Below, one piece after another: positions 33,820 through 45,729 of a stretch of 64,000 nt of DNA. The position numbers and the translations under genes are program-made. Where the stretch lies: NCBI GenBank assembly GCA_025435555.1, contig JAIWWG010000137.1, forward strand, positions 1-64,000, written 5' to 3'. The notes under the pieces are model-generated. The model was not told the DNA's origin. It saw nothing but the letters and a program-made list of their open reading frames with translations, and made no database searches. The DNA comes from Chytriomyces cf. hyalinus JEL632. Taxonomy: Eukaryota > Chytridiomycota > Chytridiomycetes > Chytridiales > Chytriomycetaceae. The stretch's first letter is position 1; every line of letters starts with the position of its first letter.

Positions 33820-35986
33820 TTAGCCAAGGCGAGAAGTGGGGTCGACAGACGCCCGTCTTCCACCCATTGCCGCGGGCGCTGCGGCGGGAACGTCCGAGTT
33901 CTATTTCAAGCCATCGTTCAAAATAAAAAATGTAAGGATCAAGAAAACTTGAAAAACAACATGCGTTCACTCACAAAGTTCAGATAATCCGCCTTTTCGC
34001 ACGCTTCATACTCTGCAATCAAGTCTTGTACAACTTGTCTAGTGCGTGAAAATGTGTCAATATCACAAGATGGCAGGGAAGCATTTTGGGCATCACCTTG
34101 AAGAATCAAATTCCTCGAGACCATCCGAAAACATTGCCTCTTTCTTGTACTGCTCCAAGAACGCATTTCTTTTCCGGAGTCGGTCATATTGATCGCATGT
34201 CCGTTTGAACAACTATGTGGCAACGGAAACAAGTAAATCGAAAATGACAACGCGCCAGCTGTTAAGATGAAATTGACTCACCGATCCAATGCTAGTGTGA
34301 TTAGCAAGCATCAAGCCGGAAACGCGGTGCGAGGTTTGAACATACGGACTCTTTTTTGAAAGCGCCACCTGAATGCTTGCTGGCCCCCATGGAATAAACT
34401 GCGCCAATCTTCTTTCACGAATGCGAAGAAGTGACTTGTGTACCTGTTGATTTCATTTTCAAGTTTCGAGCAAAAGTTTCAGATAAAGCATGCACATAGA
34501 AGTCAAGACTTCCACATACATCCGTTGGATCCACATCGCCTTGAATGATGTTGAGAATGGATATGTAGCAACTTTTTTTGGATGGGTTTGTGGAGACCAT
34601 GCGGTTGTTGGGTTGCAGTAAGCGTCTCATCACATCTAGAACTGTCGTTTTGCGAACGCTCTTTGTCTGGAAATCAGATCAACAACACATCAGCAATCTT
34701 CACATTTGCAATGCGCGTTTTTTCTTACGTGATCCACTCCATCAGTGGTAAAAGGGGTGTAACTCGTCGTCAAAAAGTGACAGCGCGGTGTTGGGATCAA
34801 CGATGCCAAGAGGCCAACAAGATCGTTGTTCATGTATCCAGGATAACGCAAAGTGGTTGTACTGGCGCTCATTACAGTCGAAACCTAGGCACGTCCAGGT
34901 GTGAGAAAAGCAAGAAAAAAAGCGGCGACGTATGAGCTACACACCAGTTGATTTGTTTGAGCAAATGTGGGATTCTGAATGCGGAGCCTGTCCGCAGCAA
35001 TTCGATTAAGCGCGGCATTATCCAGCACCACCACGGAATCCGCATTTTGAGTCAATCGCTTCAAACTAAGCATGGAGTTATATGGTTGAACAACGGTATC
35101 GGAAGTTTCCTCGCTGTTTGGAAAGACAGAGTATGTTTGAATCAGCTTCTTCGGGTATCGGTCGCCCAAGTATTCCAAAAGCCATGATCCAAGACCGGAA
35201 CCAGTTCCACCAGCAATCGAATGCAACAGCATAAATCCCTGTGAAAGATTTTTGTTGAGGGGCGAAAAAGTCCGGACACGTGTGATTGGGTTTGAAGGGT
35301 TGTATAATCAAGCCACGGCTCAACATACCTCCAAGCTATCACTTCCGTCTGCTTCGCGGTCAATCATTTCGGATACTTCGTCCGCAATGCGTTCACCGGA
35401 AGAGAACCCAAACGCCCAATTGTTTCCTGCACCTCCACCATCGGGCGAGAGAAAGATGTTTTCGGGATTGTACAGATTTGCGTATGGAGACGATAGAATG
35501 TTATTGATGACCTGCCAGCATTAGGGCGGATGAGAAACTCGAGTTAGGCGAGTCTTTTAAAAACATGAAGCAGGGGGAACACCCACTCGTGGCTCCAAGT
35601 CCAGCAGAATTGCACGGGGAATGTAATGCTCATCGTCGGCCTGTTTTTTCGTAATATTTACAATGGTTACGAGTCCGGCTTGTCTCCTCTCAACGAACGA
35701 GACGGACCTGATAAAAGAAAACATCCTTGCGGTCCTCAGCTGGATTATTGACTGCATGGTCTGAAAGAATTCCGTCCGGATTGATGCCGTGCTCATTGCA
35801 GAGCATGGACCAGAACTCCATCCCGACTGTGTGAGAGGCTGGGTTAAGTACAAAGAGCTTGTTTGTATGGAGGAAGGTCAGCACCTTGGTTGCCGCATTG
35901 CCCCGCTTGAAGTGTAATGATCTCCCTGTTGTTGAATGTTAGACACGCGGCGCGAGATGGGTCTTTGGTGATAGGAACCGTGGCAT
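33820..35986 (-). CDS. gamma-tubulin
   Basis: Gamma-tubulin nucleates microtubules at the centrosome or spindle pole body. The exons match the family almost word for word: [123 protein letters not shown]. About nine exons. The first exon is only eight bases, ATGCCACG (35986-35979), and after a 53-base intron gives MPREIITLQ. The last exon adds a short Ala/Arg/Ser-rich tail ([18 protein letters not shown]) to a TAA at 33820. The gene begins only 31 bases after the stop of the upstream gene on the same strand. Confidence 0.96.
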
Positions 35987-36017
35987 GCTTGGTCTGCGTT
36001 GTGAAAGTCGATGATTT

Positions 36018-36845
36018 TTATTTATTCCGTGTAAAAGCTGGGTCACCAAGAGCAAGTGCAATATTCAAAACGCCAAGCAAGCCAGTGAGAAGGCCTGCGG
36101 CCATTTGGAAAAGCCCCATTCTACGAACGGCTGACTCGCTGTTGCTTTGATCATAACCCGAAGATGCACAGTGACAAATGTCGTTTGATTCTCGGACGAA
36201 AACTCAAGTTCGCACTCCAGGATGACGAAGAAAATGCGTATCAGGGCATAAATAAAGCGAATGAAGAAGTGAGGGTGGGAAAAGCAGATTCTGGCCCGTT
36301 TTCGGAGGATACGAAGCATCACGGAGAGGAGGTCGACGGTGTCAATTTCGCCGATATTCGCGCTTTCATATGCATGCTCAACGAGTCAATTCGTTTTTGA
36401 TGACTGCACCGATATCTGATCGAGGTTGAAAACGCTACGTTGACAGTTTAGTACACTGCAGAGCCGCAAGGAACGCTACAAAAACAAACGCACACAGGAA
36501 GAATGGCCTTTTCGAGTCCAACAGCGGCGGAAACTGTCAGAGGCTCGTCTGATTCGTGCGTTGCCGCGAAGCTCTCCAGGTGCAGCGCGTTTTGTGTTTT
36601 TGAGTCAGGATCGATTGGCATCAACCGAGGCGGAGCTGCAGCTGAAGTGATTGGGCGGATTGATAAGATGTTGTGATGAGTGTCCAACGGATTGGCAACG
36701 TACCATTCAATGCTTTGTCCCAGTCAATGTCGTCAGCATCGCCACCTTCACCGTTCCCTGAGCTCCGTTGTTGGTTTCGATGCGTGTCGACTTTGATGCC
36801 AATGTCCTTGTGTTCACCCAGCAGGTGCTGCTTCCATGTGCTCAT
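36018..36845 (-). CDS. hypothetical membrane protein
   Basis: From the ATG at 36845, MSTWKQHLLGEHKDIGIKVD runs through an acidic stretch (GGDADDIDWDKALNG) and an intron (GTACGT...TTCAG) into PPRLMPIDPDSKTQNALHLE and TVSAAVGLEKAILP. A further intron with a textbook TACTAAAC branch site (near 36447) follows. The later exons include a hydrophobic segment (FFIRFIYALIRIFFVILE) and end with a membrane helix, FQMAAGLLTGLLGVLNIALA, then DPAFTRNK and a TAA at 36018. Junctions in the middle (36100-36400) are unresolved. I do not recognise the family; a small multi-pass Golgi/ER protein is possible. Gamma-tubulin begins 31 bases downstream. Confidence 0.45.
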
Positions 36846-37102
36846 TTTCAAGGTGCAAGAGTTTTCAGCTCGAAGTATTTAACTTATGCAGAGGTTATCA
36901 GATTGCCCTCTCCAACAGGCAGTTACAGCATTAATGAAGATGGCACCGCAGATTTATTTTGCAAATCGTATCACTGCTCCTCCGGTCCACATCCTGAACC
37001 ACAATCACGTCCCTCCAACTGATCACAAAAAAGCCCGACCCATTCCCTTGTTCAATGCTAAATGCAGCTCCAGAGGGTATAAGCCAGATCCTTTCGGAAA
37101 AT

Positions 37103-37465
37103 TTACTGCTGGATGGTAACCTCAACCTCGACACCTGGCTCAATGTTGATGGAGGTGATCTGCTTGACAATCTCCGATGGGGAGTGCAAGTCGATCAGAC
37201 GTTTGTGGATACGGAGCTCGAAGCGGTCCCAGGTCTTGGAACCCTCACCGTTGGGGGTCTTACGGGTGGTGATACGCAGGACCTTGGTTGGCATACGAAC
37301 GGGTCCCTTAACCTTGAGCTGCTTGTCCTTGGCACGGTTGATCAAGTCAGAGCAGACCTTCTCGAGGTTCTTGACGTTACGGGAGGTCAAGGTGATACGA
37401 ATGCGGTGGATCTTGGCCTCAACTGGGGCCTCAAAGTCCTTCTTGGCTGGAGCGACGTAAGACAT
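37103..37465 (-). CDS. RPS20: 40S ribosomal protein uS10 (RPS20)
   Basis: A single exon of 120 residues matches ribosomal protein uS10/S20e along its length: [61 protein letters not shown] and [14 protein letters not shown]. It is part of the head of the small ribosomal subunit. The start at 37465 (ATGTCTTACGTCGC) fits the usual length. Codon choice leans to C- and G-ending codons (CGT, AAG, GTC) more than its neighbours, as expected of a highly expressed gene. Confidence 0.97.
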   Translation of the reverse strand: MSYVAPAKKDFEAPVEAKIHRIRITLTSRNVKNLEKVCSDLINRAKDKQLKVKGPVRMPTKVLRITTRKTPNGEGSKTWDRFELRIHKRLIDLHSPSEIVKQITSINIEPGVEVEVTIQQ

Positions 37466-37638
37466 GTTTCTTCTCAGCGGTGACTAGATGCGAGAGTATA
37501 GTGAGTATATGGCAATGCAGGTTTCGGGGTTACGATGGCAGGATGGATGGGGATGGGGCAAGTGAAGGTGGCAGGGTCCGCATGCATACCTCTTGAAGAA
37601 AGAAATTGACAAGAAACCCTGGCCTGCGAAGCAAACAA

Positions 37639-38738
<1,100 letters not shown>

Positions 38739-38842
38739 TCAAAAGAGCCACACTGTATTGAATGAAACATAATAAAAACTTGAAAGAAAAACGATGCGAA
38801 AACCCCCCGTTGCCGTTTCCTCAATCTCAGACCTCAATAGCC

Positions 38843-40683
38843 TCAAATGACGCTCCTCCCATCCAACGTGGTCCCCGATATCTCTGTGTTGAAGCCATGT
38901 GCCTCCATCTCAATGTTCTTCAGTGCGAGCATGAACCCAATGTTGGGAATGATTCCCTTGCGGGCAGTGTTGACCAGTTCATACGCGGCCTTGAGCGTCA
39001 TCTTCTCGCTCGCGATGAGATACGCGAGAACAACGGCTGCGGACCGGGACCGACCCGCCTTGCAATGCACAAGTACGCGTGCTTCCCGATTATCCCTCCG
39101 AGCCTTCTCTGCACTCGCAAGCAAGAAAAAGCGGGAGAATCAGCCCATGCGTAAAATAGAAACCCAATGTGAACTCAAAACTAACCTATGTAACTGATTC
39201 CCTGTCGAATCGGCCCATCAATCTCCTCGTCCGGATGATCGTACACCCCAATCTTCAAGAACGAGATGCCCGTCACTGATTCACCCAGCTCAAGCGCCTC
39301 GTCGACAACCTCTCGCGCCATATTCAGGACATGCGTGACGCCCAACGCTTTCAACTGTTCCACAGCATCATCCGCGGTTGGAACCACTTCACTCCCGAGC
39401 ATCATGTACTCTGTGATTGTGCTGGCGTGGACTACAGGAGAAGAGCTTTCTTCGTGAATGGATCCAGTTCGGATCGTATTTGCAGCTGAGATGGCGGTTG
39501 TTATGATTGCGAAAGACGGGCGCTTGGATTTTGTTGCACTGGTTGGGGTGCCAAGAGATGATGTCGGGGTGAGCAAGCTGTTGCTGCGGAAAGGACTTGC
39601 GCTTGTTGCACTGAAAGCAGTGGAAGATGTTGGAGTTGCGAAGAGACTGTCAGAGGGGCTGGCGCCAGGAATATTTGCATGTGTCGGTGTTTCATAGTCG
39701 TTGGGAAGCGTTGTCGGAGTTTCGGCAAATTTGCTAGCAATGAACGGCTGAGCTGCGGAAGAGTTTGTGGTGGTTTTCGTGTTGATGGCTGGGACATTGT
39801 GATGGTGTTGGGGGATTTCAGAAGTTGTGGCTCCCTCAGCTCGTTCTCCCTCAAAGAATGGGTGTGATGATGGTAGTTCATACAGACTTTTTAGTCCCCC
39901 GTTCAAGTAAAACAGTTTTATGTTGGACCGTGTTGCGAGGAGTTGGGACCCCAAAACAGCCTTGACAACCATAAACGTGTCTGACTCTGGGTCTTCCTTT
40001 TGATTGACGACTTCATCTGTGACAACAATTGCTGGCTCCGGTGAGGTTAATGATGCATCAATCCATGAGCGGTACGCGTGTTTGGAGGTTTCGTTGGTCA
40101 GAAAGCTTTCCAGTTGAAAACTTGAAACCACATTGCGCTGGATGCGCTTCAAAATAAGCGATGGTAAGCTGATGTTGGCGGACCCTTTAATCCGGATATC
40201 CGTAAAATCTTGCAGCGAGCGCACGTCCAAAATCAAAAGACCTTTCGGTGCAGTTTGAAGCCGCTCGAGCAATTCCTGCGTCGAAAGCGAGACTGCCGTG
40301 GATCGAGTTGGGTCTGAGACGCGTACTTGTGTGCCCAGTTTGTCTGCAAGCCCGTCAACGAGGCAGATTTTCTTTTTCGAAAGCAGCGTTGCTGCTGCCG
40401 CGTCCGTTTTGTAGTTTGAGGGAGCAATGCTCGAATCGAAACTGGCTTCCGAGTCAGCTGCGTTTGAGTGCAAGTTTGTGCGGCTGCCTTCGCGCGAGGA
40501 CGGTGTTGTTGAGTGATAGGCAACTTCTGCGAGGACACGGCCTGAGCGCGTGTGTTTGTTTGCACGGCTGGGCTCCGATGTTGGGTCAGTTTTATCAACG
40601 AGGTTTTCGACGGACTGGCTGTTTCGACGCGTGGACATGTGAGCTTGTTGAGAAGCCATTGTTGAGTGCGCTGTCAAATTCAA
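38843..40683 (-). CDS. MAP-kinase-phosphatase-like protein: rhodanese domain plus dual-specificity phosphatase
   Basis: The N-terminal half has a Ser-rich lead and a rhodanese-like domain (LLILDVRSLQDFTDIRIKGSA, LPSLILKRI), the docking module that in animal MKPs binds MAP kinases. A Ser/Thr/Pro-rich linker of about 150 residues follows, then a complete dual-specificity phosphatase: ITEYMMLGSEVVP, LKALGVTHVLNMARE, the general-acid segment VYDHPDEEI and the active loop VHCKAGRSRSAAVV (Cys-X5-Arg). One intron (39190-39123, donor GTTAGT) splits the catalytic domain just before EKARRDNREA. Met 9 (40659) is an alternative start. It should switch off a MAP kinase pathway. Confidence 0.88.
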
Positions 40684-40864
40684 AAAATCAATAAAATATT
40701 ACATTATAATACACTCGCACTCAAGCATGCAACCGCAGCGCCGACTCTTCACGAGAAACAGTATAATTTACGTAAATGCAACCGCCCCATTTTATTTAAC
40801 AGCGCTTGTTTCAAAACTTTTTGTTTCACTTTCAAAATGATCACAGCTTACGCAACAACGTCAA
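40684..40864. promoter_or_regulatory. divergent promoter with 12-base palindrome
   Basis: This 181-base spacer lies between the phosphatase and surface-protein starts. A perfect palindrome, ATTTACGTAAAT (40766-40777), sits near its middle; it contains two overlapping GTAAAT half-sites and a central ACGT as in bZIP sites. A TTTAATTT-rich TATA-like stretch lies at about 40792-40802. Confidence 0.45.
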
Positions 40865-42115
40865 ATGAAAGAACAAAAAATGTCAAGAATCCTGCTGTGT
40901 GTGATAGCTGTGGCTGGACTAGCAGCTGCGGCTCCGGATGGCTCGACCAAGAACGATGCATCCCAAGCTAATGTGGCTTCAAAAGGCGCGACAAACTCCA
41001 CAAGTTCCTCAAATTCCACAAATTCCACAAATTCAACAGCTTCCGCGAATTCAACGGTGCCGGTAGACTCAGCAATTTCAGCTACCCAGCCATCGATAGG
41101 AAGTACGCAAGCTGTAGTCAATGCGCAAAGTTCAGGTAGCGGCAGCACAGGCAAAGCATTTGTGGCGTCCAGCTTCTTCATCAACAACTTTGATTACAAT
41201 TCCGATGGAAACGGTCTCTTGATTGTATCGCTTGCCGCCCAAGCGGCAGAAGGCGTGGTTTTCAAAAACTTTGTCGGTCTGTCTGCGTCGCAGGACCGAA
41301 CAAGCTTCTACCATTTCAATGCGTCAGTTCCGCCAAGTACGACGTTCCAAGTAAACATTCCATGTAGTGTGGCTGCGACAGGCGGCCTGTTTACAAGCAA
41401 CGGTACTGCCCTCGTGTGCGACTCGGGTAAACAAGGAAACAAATGCAATGATGAGCGGCGGGAGAACTTCACCATCTCCTTCACTCTGCCCAAAACTTGC
41501 AAACTCTCCATATCGCTGGACAAGAGAGTTGTCAACGCCAGCGTGACAGACCCGTCGGCAGGCAGTCTGATGAAGCTGTTTGCAGTCAATCCGTGGCTGT
41601 TTGTGCTCGACTCCACTTTTCTCGCCCAGAGCCAGCTCATGATCCGCGTAAAGTCAGTCTCGATCTCGGACGGGTCCGATCGAAGCGTTGACGTGGATCC
41701 TTCTTGCTGGAACAAGAAAGTCGTTGCAAAGGATGTCAAGTTTGGGAACGTGTCCTTCTCAGTCTTGCCAAAAACCATGTCCGACGGCACAGTGCGGTCA
41801 TATAGTGGTCTGCCAGCAGGCTACCAGTTCAAGTGTAGTGGTTCTGACGACACCATGGACGCGTTCCTGCTCAAGAACCAGGTTGCATCGTACAAGTTTG
41901 TGTTTGGTTTTGACTTCACTCCCACCAATACCTACGCACGCAGAAGCACTGACGGGACTTCTTCCGGTGCTGTTGTGCTCAACGTGACGGTGGATACGAC
42001 TCAATATGTGGGCCCTGTGATCACAAAGGACATTGCTGAAAAGTCGCATTCAGGACGAGCTGAGATTTCTTTTCTTTTGTCGGTCTTATTAGTGACTGCA
42101 GTCTTGTGGGCCTGA
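40865..42115 (+). CDS. secreted, probably GPI-anchored, N-glycosylated surface protein
   Basis: A single exon of 416 residues. A signal peptide (MSRILLCVIAVAGLAAAAP) is followed by a Ser/Thr/Asn-rich stalk with serial N-glycosylation sites (NSTSSSNSTNSTNSTAS), a beta-rich globular region with seven or more further N-x-S/T sites and scattered cysteines (about five), and a C-terminal hydrophobic stretch (ISFLLSVLLVTAVLWA) preceded by a small-residue site, the layout of a GPI anchor signal. No enzyme domain was recognised. It is probably a cell-surface or wall protein. In-frame ATGs at 40865 and 40880 both give the signal peptide. Confidence 0.75.
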   Translation: MKEQKMSRILLCVIAVAGLAAAAPDGSTKNDASQANVASKGATNSTSSSNSTNSTNSTASANSTVPVDSAISATQPSIGSTQAVVNAQSSGSGSTGKAFVASSFFINNFDYNSDGNGLLIVSLAAQAAEGVVFKNFVGLSASQDRTSFYHFNASVPPSTTFQVNIPCSVAATGGLFTSNGTALVCDSGKQGNKCNDERRENFTISFTLPKTCKLSISLDKRVVNASVTDPSAGSLMKLFAVNPWLFVLDSTFLAQSQLMIRVKSVSISDGSDRSVDVDPSCWNKKVVAKDVKFGNVSFSVLPKTMSDGTVRSYSGLPAGYQFKCSGSDDTMDAFLLKNQVASYKFVFGFDFTPTNTYARRSTDGTSSGAVVLNVTVDTTQYVGPVITKDIAEKSHSGRAEISFLLSVLLVTAVLWA

Positions 42116-42658
42116 GGTTCTGGACAATAACAACGGTGTATTTTTTTTTCATTTTTTGAAGATGGAAGCACACAAGTTTGGACATGTCCCCAGTAAATGA
42201 TGTGGAGATACAATGGAAGACGACAGGTGGGACTGAATTAAAGACATGTAAAAAGACGCATCCATATACATGCCCATTTGCTTACAATGGCATGAAACGA
42301 CCATGACCAGAGCGCATTGACTGTCCCTCGCGATTCCGCTTCGTTATGGAATCGTCCGTTGAGTTCATTCCGTTTCCATTTTTTTTGATTTGATTTTGGT
42401 AACTGCATCCGCCCAAACAAACGCGATCCCTGGCAGAAAACTGAAAAACAAACACCTTCTCAGCTTGCGTCTACCTACCCTCCAGCAGTCGGATTTCCAT
42501 TTACAAAAAGATGGGTTTTATTTGCTGCAAGATGAACTTCAGCAACAATGCAGCCGCGGTTGAGTATGATTCACACAAATGAGCAAGTATTGAATTCAGA
42601 GTTGCGCACGCCAGCGTTCAAAAACTCTCAAAAACACAATGAAGATTCGCCGCGGTAG
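42116..42658. other. intergenic, no gene recognised (convergent 3' ends)
   Basis: This 543-base stretch lies between two convergent genes. It is AT-rich with T-runs (42138-42150) and no coherent reading frame. It presumably holds both 3' untranslated regions. Confidence 0.4.
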
Positions 42659-43719
42659 TCAATATTCCAGATCCGAGAATGGTAGCGAGTGCACAGAATC
42701 AGATGGAGACGAAGCGCGTTCAAGTGCAGGATGTGGTGACGATGGACTCAGGCCAGCCATGCCTCTCTGTTTTATTTCCTTTTTGGTGACGTGATCACCC
42801 AGAGATGCGGACCGTGCCCGACGAGGAGGCGGAGATGGGAACATGCGCTTGAAATCTTCGTAACTCAGAGAGGTGGAAGATGTGGAAGAAGGAATCAAGA
42901 TAGTTGGAGCGGATCCTTTTCTTGGGTACGATGTTTTGGTAGGTCCTGCCCCTACTGTGAATTTCTTGGTGGACGAAAACGCGGAAGATTCAAGAGACGG
43001 TAAACTTTTGCACCGCTCTTTTTCGGAGAGTTTAGCTTGGTGAGCTGTACGGTAGGTTGAGATTGGAATGGGAGAAAACTTGCGAGGACTAGACGGACTT
43101 TGAGTAGAAATTCGTGAAGGAGACGCTATTGAATTCGTTACAGGAAGGCTACTGCTGCGTTTCCTATGAGGTCCGGGGACCTGAAGAGACGGGCGCTGAA
43201 GTTGTTTTGGAGAAGAGTTTTTGGTCACAGGTTTCGCGGGTTGTGGTGGCAAAGTAGCTGCTTGCTTTAGCGATGATTGTCGCGTGCGCGTCAGAGGAGG
43301 AGGATGAGCAACGGAAGATACTCTCTGAATAACCCCCTCAAGAGCAACAAGCCATGCCACGGCCTCATCCCTCACTGTCTTATTCTGATCCGGCAGAACA
43401 AGACGCATCCTCCAAGTGACTCCGTGCGATGCAATGATTAGGAGCAGTTCTCTGTGCTCGTAACTCTCGGAAAGAACTGTATCTGTTTGTTTGTCGATGA
43501 TGAGTGACGCGAGTGCGGAGTACACTCCTGAACTGCGGCTGCCGATACGGCAGAGGCACACGCGGTCAGCTTTCAGGACAAGAATCCGCCGCAGCCACCG
43601 ACCCGTACTGACCCTGCGAGAGTCGCGTTGTCAGTGTTGGTTTATAACACAGTGGTTTCAGCTTACTCGAGCACTTGCACGTCTCCCACTCGAAGAATGC
43701 GGGGACCCTTCGTTACCAT
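42659..43719 (-). CDS. PH-like domain protein with Ser/Pro-rich tail
   Basis: The first exon (43719-43668) encodes MVTKGPRILRVGDVQVLE, and after a 60-base intron the chain continues VSTGRWLRRILVLKADRVCLC, then LASLIIDKQTDTVLS, RELLLIIASHGVTWRMRLVLP and RDEAVAWLVALEGVI. Strand spacing, the W-x-R-R-x-L-V-L start and the C-terminal W-containing helix are those of a pleckstrin-homology domain, which binds phosphoinositides or proteins. The remaining ~200 residues are disordered, rich in Ser/Pro/Arg with SSPSR and SPSSPRKFSP runs likely to be phosphorylated. The PH call is by motif; the partner is unknown. Confidence 0.6.
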
Positions 43720-43903
43720 GATTGTTTGTTTACGAAAGAGTTGCGTTCGTTCTTCATTAGTGCCTTGTTTAGTTGGCGCTTATTCGTAATAATAAGTTTA
43801 ATAATGGAAGAACAAAAATACATTTCAAGTGTCTCGGCTAAAACACGTGACGCCCTCACAAGCACCCCGACTTGTGCACTGCGCTTAATAAACATGCATC
43901 CCC

Positions 43904-45675
43904 TCAGAGCAGCACCGGAGACATCCCTCCGCTCGCATCTCCCGAGTCATTTCCATCACCGCTATGACTCGAAGGGTGGTAACCATGATTCTTCTTGACT
44001 GGAGTATGTGCCACGCTGTCTTTCCTTGTACGAGCAAGCGGTATTTCTTCGCTTCCGCTTGTCTCGGAATCATTCTGAAAAGCAATTTCCGGGGTTGGCT
44101 TTAAATTTGCTTCCTTTCCTGCGGTACGAGACACTTCACTAGGGTCATCACTATTCGAACCCGGAGAGCTGTCCGAGTCTCGATTCTTAGAAGCTGCCCA
44201 TGATTGATACGTGTTTTTTTGTTCATTGCTCAGAAGACTGAAGCGCGTTTTCAATATTTTTGTTATTTCGCTGGATGCGGCTGACGGATGCTTTTGGGTT
44301 GAAATGCTCAGTTCCTTTCCAATCCTTTCGAATAACATGACACTTCATAGTGTCTCACCTCACTCTTGACTTTTTTTCGCTCCGTTTTAGCGTACAAGCC
44401 GTAAGCAGTCACGCGTCTCTGCTTTTTCACATCATTCTTGTTGCGACTGGAGTCTTCGATCGTTCGGAAGGAGGTCAGTTTTCTTAATCGATTTGACCCT
44501 TCTGAGGCAAGATTGGATATCTGGTCTTCTTCTTCGCCGCTGTCCCGTTCAGCATCCATAGGCTCTTTTCCTGCCGTTCGTTTCCGCCTTTTTTCCCGCA
44601 GCTCCAACACAAGACGCTTACGTTCATCCGCAGTGACTGTGGAAACACCTCCGACAATATTTAAATCACTTCGAGTCCGGATCGAACGCGCTGGCATCCG
44701 CGACTTTGCGGGTTTCGATCCAGCCACGCTTACGTCCGATTCACTTTCCAACTTGTCTCCCCTTTTTCTGTTTTTGTCAACAACCAGTTGGTCCAATTCT
44801 GAATCCGAGCCTGTTATGGTCGACTTGACACTTTTAAGTTTCCTTGGTCGCTTTAATGCAGGCTTTTTGGCCAGTCCTTTCCGAGGAGTTTTCGGTACCA
44901 AACTTTCGGACACGGAAGGAGAGTTTGATGACATGGCGGAATCGGATTCGCCGTCAAACGGCGACACATCAGGACTTTCGTCCGAAAAATCGCGCCGGTG
45001 CAGCCGAACCTTTCTTGCGCCGTGTTTCGATCCATGATGCCCGCCAGCCGTGTCAGCATGATCGTCGTCTTCGTCATCCGTCCAGCGCCGCTCTTCTTGT
45101 TGAAGTGCAGCAGCCTCTGCTCCAACCTCCTCGTCCCGAACCACTTCGGCAGCATTCAAAATACTATTTGAGCGAAGCAGAGACTGAGACGCCGGTTCAT
45201 TCTTGTTATGCAAGACGGTCACTGAATGCATCAGCGTGCTCTGAAACGGCAAGGTCATTGTCATGGTCCCAGCGGCAATAGCATCATTTCGAGCAATGGA
45301 AACAAGAAACGGGTATTTTCCTCCAACAAGAAACAGTGTATCTCCGTGGAAGAGTTGGAAGGGCGTGTTTTGTGGGAGGTCCGATTCTGGCAACTTGCTT
45401 GCGGGGTTTTCTGCGGCGGCGGGTGCGGCTCGTCTTACGCGCGATGGATTCTGTGCAAGGCGGGTTGCGTTAAGGGTGCCTGCGTGTGTGTCGACGGAGA
45501 TACGGAGTTGCTTGCGCGAGAGTCTGTTCATTCAGAACTCAGTGAGTCTCGTTCGCTGATCTGAGCACCCACCACCAAACAACACGTACTGCGCATCTAC
45601 AACGCCGTTCCAGCCACGTCCAATGACGGTGTCGCCCTCGGGGAAAGTAAACGAGCCAAGCTGGACACTGTACAT
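43904..45675 (-). CDS. FHA domain plus HMG-box protein
   Basis: Exon 1 (from the ATG at 45675) gives MYSVQLGSFTFPEGDTVIGRG; after an intron ending ATGAACAG the chain continues QLSRKQLRI. The GRG and the SRKQ box are the phosphothreonine-binding marks of an FHA domain. A long acidic/basic Ser-rich middle carries NLS-like runs (KKPALKRPRKLK, REKRRKRTAG). At the C-terminus RRVTAYGLYAKTERKKVKSE joins across a further intron to HPSAASSEITKILKTRF and EQKNTYQSWA, an HMG box. Together these suggest a chromatin-bound protein recruited to phosphorylated partners. Sphingosine kinase starts 54 bases away in the other direction. Confidence 0.8.
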
Positions 45676-45729
45676 GACTTAGCAAGGATATATTTACAGA
45701 TTAAAGTAAACACAAAAGTACGCAATCAA
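45676..45729. promoter_or_regulatory. 54-base shared promoter, FHA-HMG / sphingosine kinase
   Basis: Fifty-four bases lie between divergent start codons, AT-rich, with TATTTACA at 45691-45698. Both transcription start sites must lie within or overlap these bases. Confidence 0.5.

Noticed and set aside
36164-36400. 78-codon plus-strand ORF with acidic, soluble-looking sequence
   Set aside because: It overlaps the minus-strand membrane gene; no splice or family support, though that minus gene is itself unresolved here.
44438-45037. 199-codon plus-strand ORF
   Set aside because: It lies wholly antisense to the FHA-HMG gene; its length comes from low stop density opposite Ser/Arg-rich codons.
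45676-45729. Shared promoter as a divergent TATA pair
   Set aside because: The stretch is AT-rich but no distinct TATAAA in either direction could be singled out.
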